Positions 43,876 to 53,695 of a DNA stretch of 64,000 nucleotides are shown here, piece by piece (position 1 is the stretch's first letter; every line of letters begins with the position of its first letter). A model generated the notes under the pieces. The model was not told the DNA's origin. It saw nothing but the letters and a program-made list of their open reading frames with translations, and ran no database searches. Both the position numbers and the translations under genes were made by a program. The stretch is from Gammaproteobacteria bacterium (GTDB lineage: Bacteria > Pseudomonadota > Gammaproteobacteria > Steroidobacterales > Woeseiaceae), in contig JAHEFG010000044.1 in the NCBI GenBank assembly GCA_024640305.1, forward strand, positions 214,134 through 278,133, written 5' to 3'.

Positions 43876-45288
43876 TCAGTCACTGGCAGCAATATCGATG
43901 ACGACGGTCCACATGAACTTGACGAAGTCGACCATGGCTTCCTCTGAGACGCGCTCATTATCGCTGTGCGCCCCATTGCCGCTGTTAAGTTCCTCGATAC
44001 TCCGGATCGGTCCAATACCGTATGCAGGCACACCTTTAGCCCTGATCTGAGACATATCGGTTGCCCCAGTCGACATGGTTGGCAAGACGATCGCATCCGG
44101 ATACATAGCGCTTGCCGCTCGTTCGAGGCTGGCAAACATCTCATTATCGATACCGGATGGTGGCGCTGCCGGACGATAGATTCTCTCCGGCACGATCTCA
44201 ACATTGGGCTCGTCCATCACTTCGGTCAGCTGGGCATAAAATGCACCCGGGTCTTCATCAGGCAACATGCGAATGTCGAGCATCGCCGTTGCTTCCGATG
44301 GAATCACGTTCTTGCGAAATCCGGCTTTCATTATCGTCGGCACGACCGACGTCCTGAGCACGGAATAGTGATACGGAAAAGTCTCCTTGAAATACTGTTG
44401 AATAGCGGCTGACTCATCCGGGTTCGACACGTTTGCATAGCGGTAGGCGTCTTCGGGTGACGATATTGTCGCCAGTCGCTCAAAGTAAGCCTTGGTCGTC
44501 TCATTCAGGCGCATTTCAGTTTCCCAGGCATCCGCCTTCGCAACCGCACGCGCCAGCGTGGCAACCGCATTGTCGATTCTTGGGACAGACCCGTGCCCGG
44601 CAGTACCGCGGGCAACCAATGTCACTCTTCGTGGCATTTTTTCGGTTGTCTGAACACCCACAACGCTTACGCCGCGATCTTCGAGTATGCCGCTGCCCCC
44701 CTCTGCCAGACAGAATTCCGCCGCAATTTCATCCCAATGTTTTTCAACCATAAAGTTGATACCAACATCCGGCGTGCCTTCTTCGCCCGATTCGGCAAGG
44801 AAGATGATGTCGCGATCCAGCTCAACGCCATACCGTTTGAGCAAGATCATCATCATCAGTCCGGCAGTTGCGTTGTCTTTATCATCCAGCGATCCACGGC
44901 CGTATACCCAGCCGTCTTTGCGAAGACCGCCGAATGGATCCTCTGTCCATCTGTCCGCCTGGACACCAACAACATCAGTGTGCCCCATAATCAGGATCGG
45001 GCGCTTCGAACCATTACCCCGAATACGCGCGACCAGGTTGGCACGATTCGGATCCAGCGAATATTGTTGCGAGTCGATGCCTTCGGCTGCGAGGACTGCC
45101 TGGAGATAATCGGCCGCTAGAGTTTCATTGCCGGGAGGGTTGGTTGTGTTGATCTTGATTAGCTCAACAAGGTGCTGCAAAGACTCTTCTCCAACCACAT
45201 CCCAGTCAATCAGGTAGCGATCCTGAGACACAGCGGGCAAGGATATGAGCAACACGATAGCCGCCAGAAAATTGCGCATGAGTTTCAT
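43876..45288 (-). CDS. Secreted M20 family metallopeptidase
   Basis: 470-aa co-catalytic Zn peptidase. A signal peptide (MKLMRNFLAAIVLLISLPAV, cut near SQDR) sends it to the periplasm. Metal and catalytic residues: H in LIMGHTDVVGV, bridging D in YGRGSLDDKDN, E-E in LAESGEEGTPDVG, and the final H in GNGAHSDNERVS. The dimerisation/lid domain contains TAGHGSVPRIDNA. Likely a carboxypeptidase or dipeptidase for external peptides. 12 nt separate its start from the galU stop region, so it may be in one transcript with galU. Confidence 0.92.
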   Translation of the reverse strand: MKLMRNFLAAIVLLISLPAVSQDRYLIDWDVVGEESLQHLVELIKINTTNPPGNETLAADYLQAVLAAEGIDSQQYSLDPNRANLVARIRGNGSKRPILIMGHTDVVGVQADRWTEDPFGGLRKDGWVYGRGSLDDKDNATAGLMMMILLKRYGVELDRDIIFLAESGEEGTPDVGINFMVEKHWDEIAAEFCLAEGGSGILEDRGVSVVGVQTTEKMPRRVTLVARGTAGHGSVPRIDNAVATLARAVAKADAWETEMRLNETTKAYFERLATISSPEDAYRYANVSNPDESAAIQQYFKETFPYHYSVLRTSVVPTIMKAGFRKNVIPSEATAMLDIRMLPDEDPGAFYAQLTEVMDEPNVEIVPERIYRPAAPPSGIDNEMFASLERAASAMYPDAIVLPTMSTGATDMSQIRAKGVPAYGIGPIRSIEELNSGNGAHSDNERVSEEAMVDFVKFMWTVVIDIAASD

Positions 45289-45300
45289 CTGTCGAGTGGC

Positions 45301-46164
45301 CTATTTTTCGCAGATTTCATTCAGATATTCGCGAAACTCATCACCTGTATCCGGGTGCTTAAGACCATAAGCCATGGTGGCCTTCAGGTAACCCACCTTA
45401 CTGCCGCAGTCGAATCGTTCGCCTTTGAAGGAATACGCGTAGACGGGCAATTCGCCAAGCAAATCGGCAATAGCGTCTGTGAGTTGAATTTCGCCACCGG
45501 CCCCTCTGCCAGTGGTTTGCAGTTTTTCGAAAATTTCCGGTGCGAGCAGGTATCGCCCGACAACCGCGGAGTTGGACGGCGCGTTCTCGGGCTCTGGTTT
45601 TTCGACGATTTCAGTGATGCGGTTGGACTGATCTACTGCGACGACACCGTAACTGGACGTGTCCTCGTGCGGCACTTCTTCCACTGCGATCACGCTACCG
45701 CCGTGTCTGTCGTACTCCGCAGCCATCTGCGTCAGGCATGGAGGTTCTCCGGCGATCAGATCGTCTGCCAAATGCACAAAGAATGGCTCGTTACCAACAG
45801 CAGGAAGAGCGCATAAGACAGCATGTCCAAGCCCGAGTGGCTCGCCCTGACGGATGTAAATGCACGTAACCCCTTTCGGCACTATCCCCTGGATCGATTC
45901 CAGTAAATCCTGTTTGCCTGCCTCGACCAACGCTCTTTCCAGCTCAGGGTCTGTATCGAAATGATCCTCGATAGCACGTTTTGAGCTACCGGTTATGAAT
46001 ACGAGCTTGGTTGCACCGGCATCGAGAGCTTCTTCCACCGCATATTGAATGAGCGGTTTATCAACAATTGGCAGCATTTCTTTTGGGCTGGCTTTGGTTG
46101 CCGGCAAGAAACGCGTGCCACGACCAGCAACCGGAAATACCGCGGCTCTGATTTTATTTCCCAA
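45301..46164 (-). CDS. galU: UTP-glucose-1-phosphate uridylyltransferase
   Basis: Makes UDP-glucose for envelope polysaccharides. Nucleotide-binding motif [23 protein letters not shown], substrate loop [17 protein letters not shown], and [20 protein letters not shown] near the C-terminus. 287 aa, typical of bacterial GalU. Twelve bases separate it from the peptidase gene that follows on the same strand. Confidence 0.96.
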   Translation of the reverse strand: MGNKIRAAVFPVAGRGTRFLPATKASPKEMLPIVDKPLIQYAVEEALDAGATKLVFITGSSKRAIEDHFDTDPELERALVEAGKQDLLESIQGIVPKGVTCIYIRQGEPLGLGHAVLCALPAVGNEPFFVHLADDLIAGEPPCLTQMAAEYDRHGGSVIAVEEVPHEDTSSYGVVAVDQSNRITEIVEKPEPENAPSNSAVVGRYLLAPEIFEKLQTTGRGAGGEIQLTDAIADLLGELPVYAYSFKGERFDCGSKVGYLKATMAYGLKHPDTGDEFREYLNEICEK

Positions 46165-46299
46165 TGCTCTGCTCCTGATATCGTCGAGGGTCGAATCATA
46201 GCCAATTCAAGCCCTCAGCGTTACGACAACCGTCACGGAGTGAGTCGCGCCTTGTGTCGCACATTTACCCTCCGAACGACACAAAGCGCCGTGAGATAC

Positions 46300-46575
46300 C
46301 TACTTTTTGTTCACCGGTGCCACTCGGACGTCCGCTTTGATGCGCGCAACGGTGGCCTCACCGATACCCTTGACCAACGTAAGATCGTCCGGGCTTTTGA
46401 ATGGGCCGTGTTTGCTGCGGTATTCAACAATCGCCTTTGCCTTGGATAGCCCAATTCCCTTGAGTTCCGCCGAGATAGTCTCCGCGTCCGCACTATTGAT
46501 ATCGACTGGTCCTGCGAACGCATACAGTGGAGCACACGCGAGCAGAGTTAGCAGTAGTCGTTTTGATATTTTCAT
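46300..46575 (-). CDS. Secreted ComEA-like helix-hairpin-helix protein
   Basis: 91 aa: signal peptide (about residues 1-21, ending YAFAG) then one ComEA HhH domain. The pair of hairpins is visible in VDINSADAETISAELKGIGLSKAKAIVEYR and LTLVKGIGEATVARIKADV. Small periplasmic proteins of this type bind dsDNA during natural transformation, but most in gammaproteobacteria have unproven function. No other competence genes are close. Start chosen from the upstream AAGGAG, 4-8 nt before ATG. Confidence 0.9.
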   Translation of the reverse strand: MKISKRLLLTLLACAPLYAFAGPVDINSADAETISAELKGIGLSKAKAIVEYRSKHGPFKSPDDLTLVKGIGEATVARIKADVRVAPVNKK

Positions 46576-46695
46576 TTCAAACTCCTTTTGACATGAATGG
46601 AACGCCGCCGGGAGGCAGCATCAAAAGAAGCGTAGAGGAAGAGGTGTTACGTGACCGCAGAAATAACTCCGCGGTTTATATGGAAATGTTTCCGG

Positions 46696-47898
46696 TCAGT
46701 GGTTTGTAATCGAGTGTTGCAGAACCGTGTCAAACTGAACGCGAGACGCCGGTCGTTGAGTCTCCCAATTACGGCAGCTCGGGCACTGCCATAGCAAGCG
46801 CTGACTTGAAAATCCGCACTCCTGACATTGATAGCGTGGCGTTGCACTCGCCAACTTCGAGAGCGCGTTGCGCACTTTTTCGAGCGCTGCTTCGTGCGAA
46901 CCCTCAGCTTGCTTGTCCAGTTGATGCAGATCCACAAATTCGGCCAGTGTCGGCTCCCTGAGTATGTACTGTTCCACGCACTCATCGATGACCGGCGTAC
47001 CGCCGATATTGTTAACGATTGCCGTATACGCAACCAGGGGGCTCATTTCCGGGTTCTTGGCGAGCATGGTCTTTAGTGCCTGATCCAGGCCATCCATTGA
47101 GCCCTCGCTGGTATATGTCGCAACAATTTCAGGCAATGCCTCTGATATCAAGTAGGTATGCTCTTCAATGATCCGGTGATACAGCCGAATCGCCGTCTTG
47201 AAGTCATTGGTCTCTCGCGCGATATGCGCGCGCGTCAATGCGCCGCGCATGGTTCTTGGTCTACCAGACTGCGCTTTCTTCACGTATTGCCTCGCCAGAC
47301 TGTAGTCCTTGGCACCGGCCGCAGCGTCCGCCAGTTCGCAGTAGTAATGGGCTATCTGCAGGGCCAATGACTTGCCACTCAGGGTTTCCAGTGCTTGTCC
47401 GGACTCGATGGCCTTGCCCCACTCTTTTTCCTGCTCGTAAATTCGGCACAAATTTTCAAGCGCCTGAACCTGGTATCGCGACCCTTGTGCCAATCGCGCA
47501 AACAGCTTTTCGGCACGATCCAGCAGACCTGCATGCAGGTAGTCCTTCGCCAGAGCAAACAGCGCCTGGTCTCTGGCTTCAGCAGCAAGATCCGGACGTG
47601 CGATGATATTTTGGTGGATACGGATTGCGCGATCTACCTCTCCCCGGCGTCGAAACAGGTTACCCAGGGCAAAGTGCGTCTCAATCGTTTTGTCGTCCAC
47701 TCGAACCATTTCGAGGAAATGCTCGAGCGCCTGATCAGTCTGTTCGTTAAGCAGGAAATTCAGACCCTTCAGATAATCGATATTCAGTGGCGGCGGCGCG
47801 TCTTCCTCATCCCGTTCGCCAAATCGACCCATCGCCCATCCAGCTGCCGCAAGCAGCAGAAACAGTCCCGCCAGTAAGAATGTGGACTCAGTCGGCAT
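46696..47898 (-). CDS. lapB: LPS assembly protein B (YciM)
   Basis: Inner-membrane regulator that promotes FtsH degradation of LpxC, balancing lipopolysaccharide synthesis. N-terminal TM helix (FLLAGLFLLLAAAGWAMG) is followed by TPR repeats and a C-terminal rubredoxin-like metal-binding domain (YQCQECGFSSQRLLWQCPSC, with two CxxC pairs). I start at MPTESTFLL, inside the last codons of lapA (11-nt overlap); an upstream frame is only overlap. 400 aa, similar to E. coli LapB (389 aa). No LpxC or FtsH gene is in the window. Confidence 0.93.
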   Translation of the reverse strand: MPTESTFLLAGLFLLLAAAGWAMGRFGERDEEDAPPPLNIDYLKGLNFLLNEQTDQALEHFLEMVRVDDKTIETHFALGNLFRRRGEVDRAIRIHQNIIARPDLAAEARDQALFALAKDYLHAGLLDRAEKLFARLAQGSRYQVQALENLCRIYEQEKEWGKAIESGQALETLSGKSLALQIAHYYCELADAAAGAKDYSLARQYVKKAQSGRPRTMRGALTRAHIARETNDFKTAIRLYHRIIEEHTYLISEALPEIVATYTSEGSMDGLDQALKTMLAKNPEMSPLVAYTAIVNNIGGTPVIDECVEQYILREPTLAEFVDLHQLDKQAEGSHEAALEKVRNALSKLASATPRYQCQECGFSSQRLLWQCPSCRNWETQRPASRVQFDTVLQHSITNH

Positions 47899-48184
47899 CT
47901 GAAAGAGGCAAGTTCCTGAGACTGCTGACCTCCGACTCAGAGCTGCGCAAGGCACGCCGCAAAGATCGTCGCTCATTGATTAGTCGAAGCACGAATACTG
48001 TCAGGCACAACATGCCGAACAGAACGCCGCCGACAAACGTCGCGGCAAATGTCACGGAAATCGGATAGGAGCCTTTGACAAAGCCCAGATCGAGTACAAC
48101 GTCACCCGTGTTCAATGCCGTGAATGTAAACATCAAAACAAATAGCACGAGAATAAGAATTATCAGGCCAGCACGTTTCAGCAT
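47888..48184 (-). CDS. lapA: LPS assembly protein A domain protein
   Basis: 98-aa inner-membrane protein, DUF1049. Two helices: GLIILILVLFVLMFTFTALN and VTFAATFVGGVLFGMLCLTVFV, then a basic/acidic cytoplasmic coil with RLINERRSLRRALRSSE. It partners LapB in LPS control. The two genes overlap by 11 nt, implying coupled translation. Confidence 0.93.
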   Translation of the reverse strand: MLKRAGLIILILVLFVLMFTFTALNTGDVVLDLGFVKGSYPISVTFAATFVGGVLFGMLCLTVFVLRLINERRSLRRALRSSESEVSSLRNLPLSDAD

Positions 48185-48303
48185 GCTCTCACTCCGAAGC
48201 CAGGAGACCGATTTGTAAAGGCGATTGTTACCTAGACCACAAGTGTATTGCAGTTACCGCAGATTTGGTAACCGCGACGAAGACTCTGGTCGACTCAGAA
48301 CGC

Positions 48304-48606
48304 TTAGCTCTTTATGGGAAAATGGCGGGACTCGTCCACGCGCTCGCGAAGATCTTTACCGGGCTTGAAGTGCGGAACGTACTTGCCTGACAAAGCAACG
48401 GCCTCGCCTGTCTTCGGGTTGCGCCCGATACGGGGCGGCCGAAAGTGCAGAGAGAAACTGCCGAAGCCTCGTATTTCGATCCGCTGTCCAAGTGCCAGGG
48501 AATCGCTCATCAGGTCCAGCAAATGTTTAACCGCCAATTCAACATCCTTCGCAGGAAGGTGTTTCTGCTTGCGGGCGATAACTTCTATAAGTTCTGATTT
48601 GGTCAT
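48304..48606 (-). CDS. ihfB: Integration host factor subunit beta
   Basis: HU/IHF family protein, 100 aa: [43 protein letters not shown] and the intercalating proline in [23 protein letters not shown]. It partners IhfA (33655-33954). Position directly downstream of rpsA is standard in gammaproteobacteria. Confidence 0.97.
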   Translation of the reverse strand: MTKSELIEVIARKQKHLPAKDVELAVKHLLDLMSDSLALGQRIEIRGFGSFSLHFRPPRIGRNPKTGEAVALSGKYVPHFKPGKDLRERVDESRHFPIKS

Positions 48607-48662
48607 CTTGCGCTTCGCTTATTCGTCTGGGGCTCGTAACTTACGGATAATACAGACAATAT

Positions 48663-48686
48663 AGCCCAGACCGAGTGGTCTGGGCT
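48663..48686. terminator. Hairpin after rpsA
   Basis: 10-bp stem AGCCCAGACC/GGTCTGGGCT with a 4-nt loop, 14 nt beyond the rpsA stop. The minus-side tail is ATATTGTC, with few consecutive T, so it would only partly end rpsA transcripts and leave ihfB read-through. On plus, TTTTT follows after 4 nt. Confidence 0.5.
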
Positions 48687-48700
48687 ACTGTTTTTACGTA

Positions 48701-50383
48701 TTACTTGCTTCCGCCGGACATTTTTTCCTTCAGAAGCTCTCCCAGAGTGGTTCCAGCAGGAGCGGCACCGGCATCAGACTTGTAACTGCTGATAGCCTCC
48801 TCTTCGTCGTGCGCTTCTTTAGCCTTGATCGACAGTGCGATTGAGCGGTTCTTACGATCTACATTCGTAAACTTGGCCTCAACCTCTTCACCAACCTTGA
48901 TCAGCATGCGCGCATCCTCGACGCGCCCACGCGCCATTTCGGACGCACGCAAAGAACCAATGACACCCTCGCCAAGATCCACAGTTGCGCCACGAGCATC
49001 AACTTCCGTCACAGTACCCTTGACGATCGAGTTCTTCGGATGCTCTGCCAGCCACGCCGAGAACGGATCTTTATCAAGTTGCTTGATACCAAGCGAAATG
49101 CGTTCGCGCTCAGAGTCGATAGCAAGAACAGCGGCCTCGATCTCCTGGCCCTTCTTGTAGTTGTGCACAGCTTCTTCGCCAGGCATTTCCCACGAGATAT
49201 CCGAGAGATGAACGAGTCCGTCAATTCCACCTTCCAGGCCAATGAATATGCCGAAGTCGGTGATGGACTTGATCTGGCCCGTGACCTTGTCGTTGCGATT
49301 AAACGTAGCTGAGAACTCGGCCCATGGGTTCGACTTGCACTGCTTGATGCCCAGGGAAATACGACGACGTTCCTCGTCGATTTCAATGACCATGACTTCA
49401 ACCTCTTCCCCAACCTGGACTACGCGAGCCGGGTTGACGTTCTTGTTGGTCCAGTCCATCTCCGAGACGTGCACAAGGCCTTCGACACCGTCTTCGATTT
49501 CGACGAAGCAGCCGTAATCCGCAATATTGGTGATCTTGCCAAAGATACGAGTGTGCTGCGGATAGCGGCGTGCGAGATCCTTCCAGGGATCGTCACCCAA
49601 CTGCTTCATACCGAGCGAAACGCGCTGCCGTTCGCGGTCAAATTTGAGGATCTTGACGTCGATCTCCTGACCCACTTCCACGACCTCTGATGGATGCTTA
49701 ACGCGCTTCCAGGCCATATCGGTGATGTGCAAAAGACCATCTATTCCGCCGAGATCGACGAACGCACCATAATCCGTGAGATTCTTGACGATACCCTTGA
49801 CGGTATTGCCTTCCTGCAACCCCTCGAGCAACGCTTCGCGCTCCGCCGAGTACTCCTGCTCAACAACTGCGCGGCGTGAAACGACAACGTTATTGCGACG
49901 CTTGTCCAGCTTGATTACCTTGAATTCGAGGCTCTTGCCTTCGAGGTATGCCGGGTCACGTACCGGCCGAACGTCAACAAGCGAACCCGGCAGGAATGCC
50001 CGGACATTGTCGATCTCGACCGTAAAGCCGCCTTTGACGCGACCATTAATAATGCCTTCGACAACCTTGCCTGCCTCGAATGCTTCTTCAAGGTCGATCC
50101 AGGTGCGGGCACGAATTGCTTTTTCACGTGACAGCTTTGTCTCACCGAAACCGTCTTCTACGGCATCCAGTGCAACTTCGACCTCATCGCCGACGGAAAC
50201 TCCGCCTTCGATCTTGTCGTTCTTAAACTGCTCGATGGGGATAACGGCCTCTGACTTGAGACCTGCACTGACGATGACTACATCGTCATTTACCGCGACA
50301 ACGGTACCGGTAATTATTGCTCCGGGCTTTATTTGTTGACTGGCAAAACTTTCTTCAAATAACTCTGCAAAACTTTCAGACAT
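48701..50383 (-). CDS. rpsA: 30S ribosomal protein S1
   Basis: 560-aa mRNA-binding protein with six S1 (OB-fold) domains; the first two anchor it to the 30S, the others bind mRNA. Repeated motifs such as [39 protein letters not shown] and [20 protein letters not shown] mark them. The ATG at 50383 gives [17 protein letters not shown], aligning with E. coli S1; a TTG at 50395 would add MVNH. As in E. coli rpsA, no Shine-Dalgarno precedes the ATG, fitting S1 autoregulation. E. coli S1 is 557 aa. Confidence 0.96.
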   Translation of the reverse strand: MSESFAELFEESFASQQIKPGAIITGTVVAVNDDVVIVSAGLKSEAVIPIEQFKNDKIEGGVSVGDEVEVALDAVEDGFGETKLSREKAIRARTWIDLEEAFEAGKVVEGIINGRVKGGFTVEIDNVRAFLPGSLVDVRPVRDPAYLEGKSLEFKVIKLDKRRNNVVVSRRAVVEQEYSAEREALLEGLQEGNTVKGIVKNLTDYGAFVDLGGIDGLLHITDMAWKRVKHPSEVVEVGQEIDVKILKFDRERQRVSLGMKQLGDDPWKDLARRYPQHTRIFGKITNIADYGCFVEIEDGVEGLVHVSEMDWTNKNVNPARVVQVGEEVEVMVIEIDEERRRISLGIKQCKSNPWAEFSATFNRNDKVTGQIKSITDFGIFIGLEGGIDGLVHLSDISWEMPGEEAVHNYKKGQEIEAAVLAIDSERERISLGIKQLDKDPFSAWLAEHPKNSIVKGTVTEVDARGATVDLGEGVIGSLRASEMARGRVEDARMLIKVGEEVEAKFTNVDRKNRSIALSIKAKEAHDEEEAISSYKSDAGAAPAGTTLGELLKEKMSGGSK

Positions 50384-50506
50384 GTGATTAACCAAGAGAA
50401 CTCTACGTTCTCACCCAAACGCCAGACCGATTCCTTCGGCAGACGGCTATGACAAAAATGAACCGGACTCCCTGTCCAATCCGTACGAAAAATCTTTCCC
50501 GGAAAT

Positions 50507-51196
50507 CTAGAGCTCTGACATCCAATCCAGAACAGTCTGAGTGACGTTCTCGATCGACTTCCCCGACGAATCCAGAATCCTGGCATCCTCTGCGGGTCTT
50601 AGCGGAGCCACCGATCGCTCGGAATCCCGCCTGTCACGCTCTTCTATGTCCCTCGAAAGGGCGGCGAGACTAACATCAATACCCTTTTCCTTCAACTGCT
50701 TATGGCGCCTTCTCGCGCGCTCCTTTGGGCTGGCGGTCAGAAACACTTTCAGGCTCGCATCCCTGAACACGTGGGTGCCCATGTCGCGGCCGTCCGCCAC
50801 CAGTCCCGGGGCTCGCCGAAAGCCTCGTTGCAGCGCCAAAAGAGCGCTTCTGACCGGCTCCAGCGCCGCCACTGCCGATGCGCCAGCACCACACTCCTCT
50901 GTGCGTATGGATGCCGTAACATCCTCTTCCTCGAGCCAGATTTGCTCTTCCCCATGAGCGTCGCTGCCGAACCGTACATCCAGGCTGGCCGCCAGCTCCG
51001 CGAGGGCTCCCGTATCGTCCAACGCGACACCTCGCTGTTGAGCTGCCAGAGCCACCAGCCGGTAGAGAGCACCGCTATCGAGTAGAGCCCAGCCCAGTTC
51101 GCGCGCTACCCGCCGTGCGATAGTGCCCTTGCCCGACCCGCTGGGCCCATCAATCGCTATGACGGGTGCATCACCGGCTGCGGTCCCACCGCTCAT
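50507..51196 (-). CDS. cmk: Cytidylate kinase
   Basis: Phosphorylates CMP and dCMP with ATP. The P-loop [20 protein letters not shown] follows the start. [16 protein letters not shown] motif appears as [15 protein letters not shown]; the lid segment is [21 protein letters not shown] (sequence begins SLKVFL). The ATG overlaps the aroA stop (ATGA), so the protein is 229 aa; a longer frame upstream lies within aroA. rpsA follows 111 nt downstream, the standard gammaproteobacterial order. Confidence 0.95.
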   Translation of the reverse strand: MSGGTAAGDAPVIAIDGPSGSGKGTIARRVARELGWALLDSGALYRLVALAAQQRGVALDDTGALAELAASLDVRFGSDAHGEEQIWLEEEDVTASIRTEECGAGASAVAALEPVRSALLALQRGFRRAPGLVADGRDMGTHVFRDASLKVFLTASPKERARRRHKQLKEKGIDVSLAALSRDIEERDRRDSERSVAPLRPAEDARILDSSGKSIENVTQTVLDWMSEL

Positions 51197-52494
51197 TGCG
51201 CAGCTACCCGGATGTCTATATTCAATGCAGCGAGGCACTCGCAGAATCCGGGAAATGACGTATCGACTGCCGCAACATTCGTGACCGTGACCGGTTCCTG
51301 CGCGCTGGCACCCGCCACTGCGAGCGACATGGCGATTCTGTGATCGCCATGGCTCTCCACAACACCGCCACCAAAGCGCCCACCGTGAACGACCGCGCCG
51401 TCACGTGATTCCTCTACTTGAATGCCTAGCGTGCGAAGCCCGGCAGCCATCGCCGCAATTCGATCGCTTTCCTTTACGCGCAGTTCGCCGATGCCGGAAA
51501 AAGTCGTTTTTCCTTTTGCCGCCGCGGCCGCAACGAACAGCACGGGAAACTCATCGATTGCCAGCGAAACAAGCGCTGGATCCACCGGGCCGCCATGCAG
51601 TTGGGACGATCGCACCCGAATATCGGCCACCGGCTCCTGCCCCAATAAGCGCGGTTGTTCGAGACTGATATCCGCACCCATCGCCTGCAAAATATCAATA
51701 ACGCCTGTTCGCGTAGGGTTGACACCGACGTTCTCGATCAGCACGTCAGCCTTGTCCGCAATCAGCGCCGCAAGCATAACGAAGGCGGCAGATGACAGAT
51801 CGGCCGGCACCTGCACGGAACATCCCTGCAATGTCTGGCCACCTTCCACAGCAATCCTGCTGCCGGACCTTTTCACCGCGACCCCCATTGCCGCCAGCAT
51901 GCGTTCGGTGTGGTCGCGCGTTACCGCCGGTTCAACGACGCTGGTTGCACCTGCCGCATAGAGACCGGCAAGCAAAACCGCGGACTTAACCTGGGCGCTG
52001 GCTACCGGCAGATCGTAATCTATACCGCGCAGAGCGGATCCCCCATGAATGGTCAGTGGCGGCAGGCCATCCCGGCTATCGATACGGGCCCCCATGCTGC
52101 TAAGCGGCGCAATGATTCGCCGCATGGGTCGGCCAGTCAGCGATTCATCCCCTGTCAGAACGCTGTCAAATGCCTGGCCGCAGAGCAGCCCGGTCATCAG
52201 CCGCATCGCGGTCCCTGAATTACCAAGATCCAGCGGACCACCAGGCGTGCCGAGACCCGCCAAGCCCACGCCATCGATCGTGATATCCGTAGCGCCAACC
52301 TGTTCAATACTGACACCCATGGATTGCATTGCAGCAAGCGTTGCGAGGCAATCTTCACCGGCAAGAAAGCCGCTGACATTCGTCCGACCCTCGGCAATGC
52401 TGCCGAGCATCAGGGCACGATGCGACACCGATTTGTCGCCGGGCACAGTGACAGTCGCGTCGCTGAGCGCTGATGGAGTAACCTGAAACTGCAT
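51193..52494 (-). CDS. aroA: 5-Enolpyruvylshikimate-3-phosphate synthase
   Basis: Sixth enzyme of the shikimate pathway. N-terminal [18 protein letters not shown] with the catalytic Lys, PEP-binding [18 protein letters not shown], and the C-terminal [13 protein letters not shown] start at [10 protein letters not shown] (52494, 22 nt after pheA); a longer frame reads through pheA. 433 aa. The motif [11 protein letters not shown] corresponds to the glyphosate-sensitivity region. Stop overlaps cmk. Confidence 0.95.
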   Translation of the reverse strand: MQFQVTPSALSDATVTVPGDKSVSHRALMLGSIAEGRTNVSGFLAGEDCLATLAAMQSMGVSIEQVGATDITIDGVGLAGLGTPGGPLDLGNSGTAMRLMTGLLCGQAFDSVLTGDESLTGRPMRRIIAPLSSMGARIDSRDGLPPLTIHGGSALRGIDYDLPVASAQVKSAVLLAGLYAAGATSVVEPAVTRDHTERMLAAMGVAVKRSGSRIAVEGGQTLQGCSVQVPADLSSAAFVMLAALIADKADVLIENVGVNPTRTGVIDILQAMGADISLEQPRLLGQEPVADIRVRSSQLHGGPVDPALVSLAIDEFPVLFVAAAAAKGKTTFSGIGELRVKESDRIAAMAAGLRTLGIQVEESRDGAVVHGGRFGGGVVESHGDHRIAMSLAVAGASAQEPVTVTNVAAVDTSFPGFCECLAALNIDIRVAAQ

Positions 52495-52516
52495 GTCTGA
52501 ATCCGTAGCTCGTCGC

Positions 52517-53629
52517 TTATCCGACAGCCTTCGGGTACGCGCCCAAGACTCGGAACAGGGAACATTGTTTCTCCAGCTTCGCAAGTGCGTCGGAGACCGG
52601 CGATTCATTTGCGTGACCGTCAATGTCGATAAAAAACACGTAATCCCAGTTCTTGCGCCTCGATGGTCGCGACTCGATGAAAGTCATGACGATATTGTAC
52701 TCGGCGAGAGGCTGAAGAAGTTGATGCAGCACGCCCGCGCCGCCGCCAGTGTCACTGGTGGAGACAAGAATAGTCGTTTTGTCGTTGCCGCTGGCAGCCA
52801 GCAGTTTTCGCCCGACCACAAGAAAACGCGTCGCGTTATCCGATCTATCCTCAATGCTGTTTACGAGTATGTTCAGGTCGTAGACATCTGCCGCCACGTC
52901 TGGGCCAATAGCAGCAGTACCCTGCTCGTCACGCGCTCGACGCGCCCCGGCCGCGTTGCTCGACATGCCGATGAGTTCGACATGAGGCAGGTACTCACGC
53001 AGCCAGCCCCGACATTGTGCGAGAGACTGTTCGTGTGCACAGATCCGTTCGATGTTCTCAAGACCCTTCATCCGGCCCAGCAAATGTTGCTCGATACGCA
53101 ATTCGATCTCGCCGGCAATCTTGAGAGGTGATGTCAGGAACATGTCGAGCGTGTTATTGACGGAGCCCTCCGTGGAATTTTCGATCGGCACGACACCAAA
53201 GTCGGCAACGCCGCTCTCTACCTCCTGGAAAATTTCATCAATCGTATGAAAAGGCAGCGCACGAACGGAATGCCCGAAATGTTTGAAAACGGCAGTTTGC
53301 GTGAACGTGCCTTCCGGCCCCAGGAAGCCAATTTTCAGCGGCTCTTGCTGAGCCAAACACGCTGACATGATTTCGCGAAAAAGGCGCAGTACTTCTTCAT
53401 CCCGAAGCGGACCTTCATTTCGCTCTGCGATCTGTCGCAAGACCTCGGCTTCACGCTCCGGACGATAATAGTCCACCGCAGTTCCAAGCCCTCCCTTAGC
53501 GACACCGACCTGCTGCGCATATCGGGCGCGCTCGTTGATAAGAGCCTGGATCTTTTCGTCAACAGTATTGATCCGCTCGCGGATCTTGCCCAAATCACTC
53601 GCGTCGGCGTTTTTATCCCCGTCAGCCAT
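52517..53629 (-). CDS. pheA: Chorismate mutase / prephenate dehydratase (P-protein)
   Basis: Bifunctional phenylalanine-branch enzyme. Residues 10-95 are an AroQ chorismate mutase (RINTVDEKIQALINERARYAQQV; EVLRQI). Residues 100-275 are prephenate dehydratase (FLGPEGTFTQTAVFKHFG; PIENSTEGSVNNTLD). Residues 285-365 are an ACT domain with ESRPSRRKNWDYVFFIDIDG that binds Phe for feedback inhibition. 370 aa. Sits between serA and aroA. Confidence 0.96.
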   Translation of the reverse strand: MADGDKNADASDLGKIRERINTVDEKIQALINERARYAQQVGVAKGGLGTAVDYYRPEREAEVLRQIAERNEGPLRDEEVLRLFREIMSACLAQQEPLKIGFLGPEGTFTQTAVFKHFGHSVRALPFHTIDEIFQEVESGVADFGVVPIENSTEGSVNNTLDMFLTSPLKIAGEIELRIEQHLLGRMKGLENIERICAHEQSLAQCRGWLREYLPHVELIGMSSNAAGARRARDEQGTAAIGPDVAADVYDLNILVNSIEDRSDNATRFLVVGRKLLAASGNDKTTILVSTSDTGGGAGVLHQLLQPLAEYNIVMTFIESRPSRRKNWDYVFFIDIDGHANESPVSDALAKLEKQCSLFRVLGAYPKAVG

Positions 53630-53662
53630 CGGCTTTTCGTCCCGTCCAGTGCTTCCAAAACT

Positions 53663-53683
53663 GCTTACGCATGTCGCGTAAGC
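53663..53683. other. Hairpin between serA and pheA
   Basis: GCTTACGC and GCGTAAGC are perfect arms around a 5-nt loop, in the 66-nt gap of an otherwise continuous operon. No T-run. Could modulate differential mRNA stability; no function assigned. Confidence 0.45.
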
Positions 53684-53695
53684 CCATGAAGGGAC

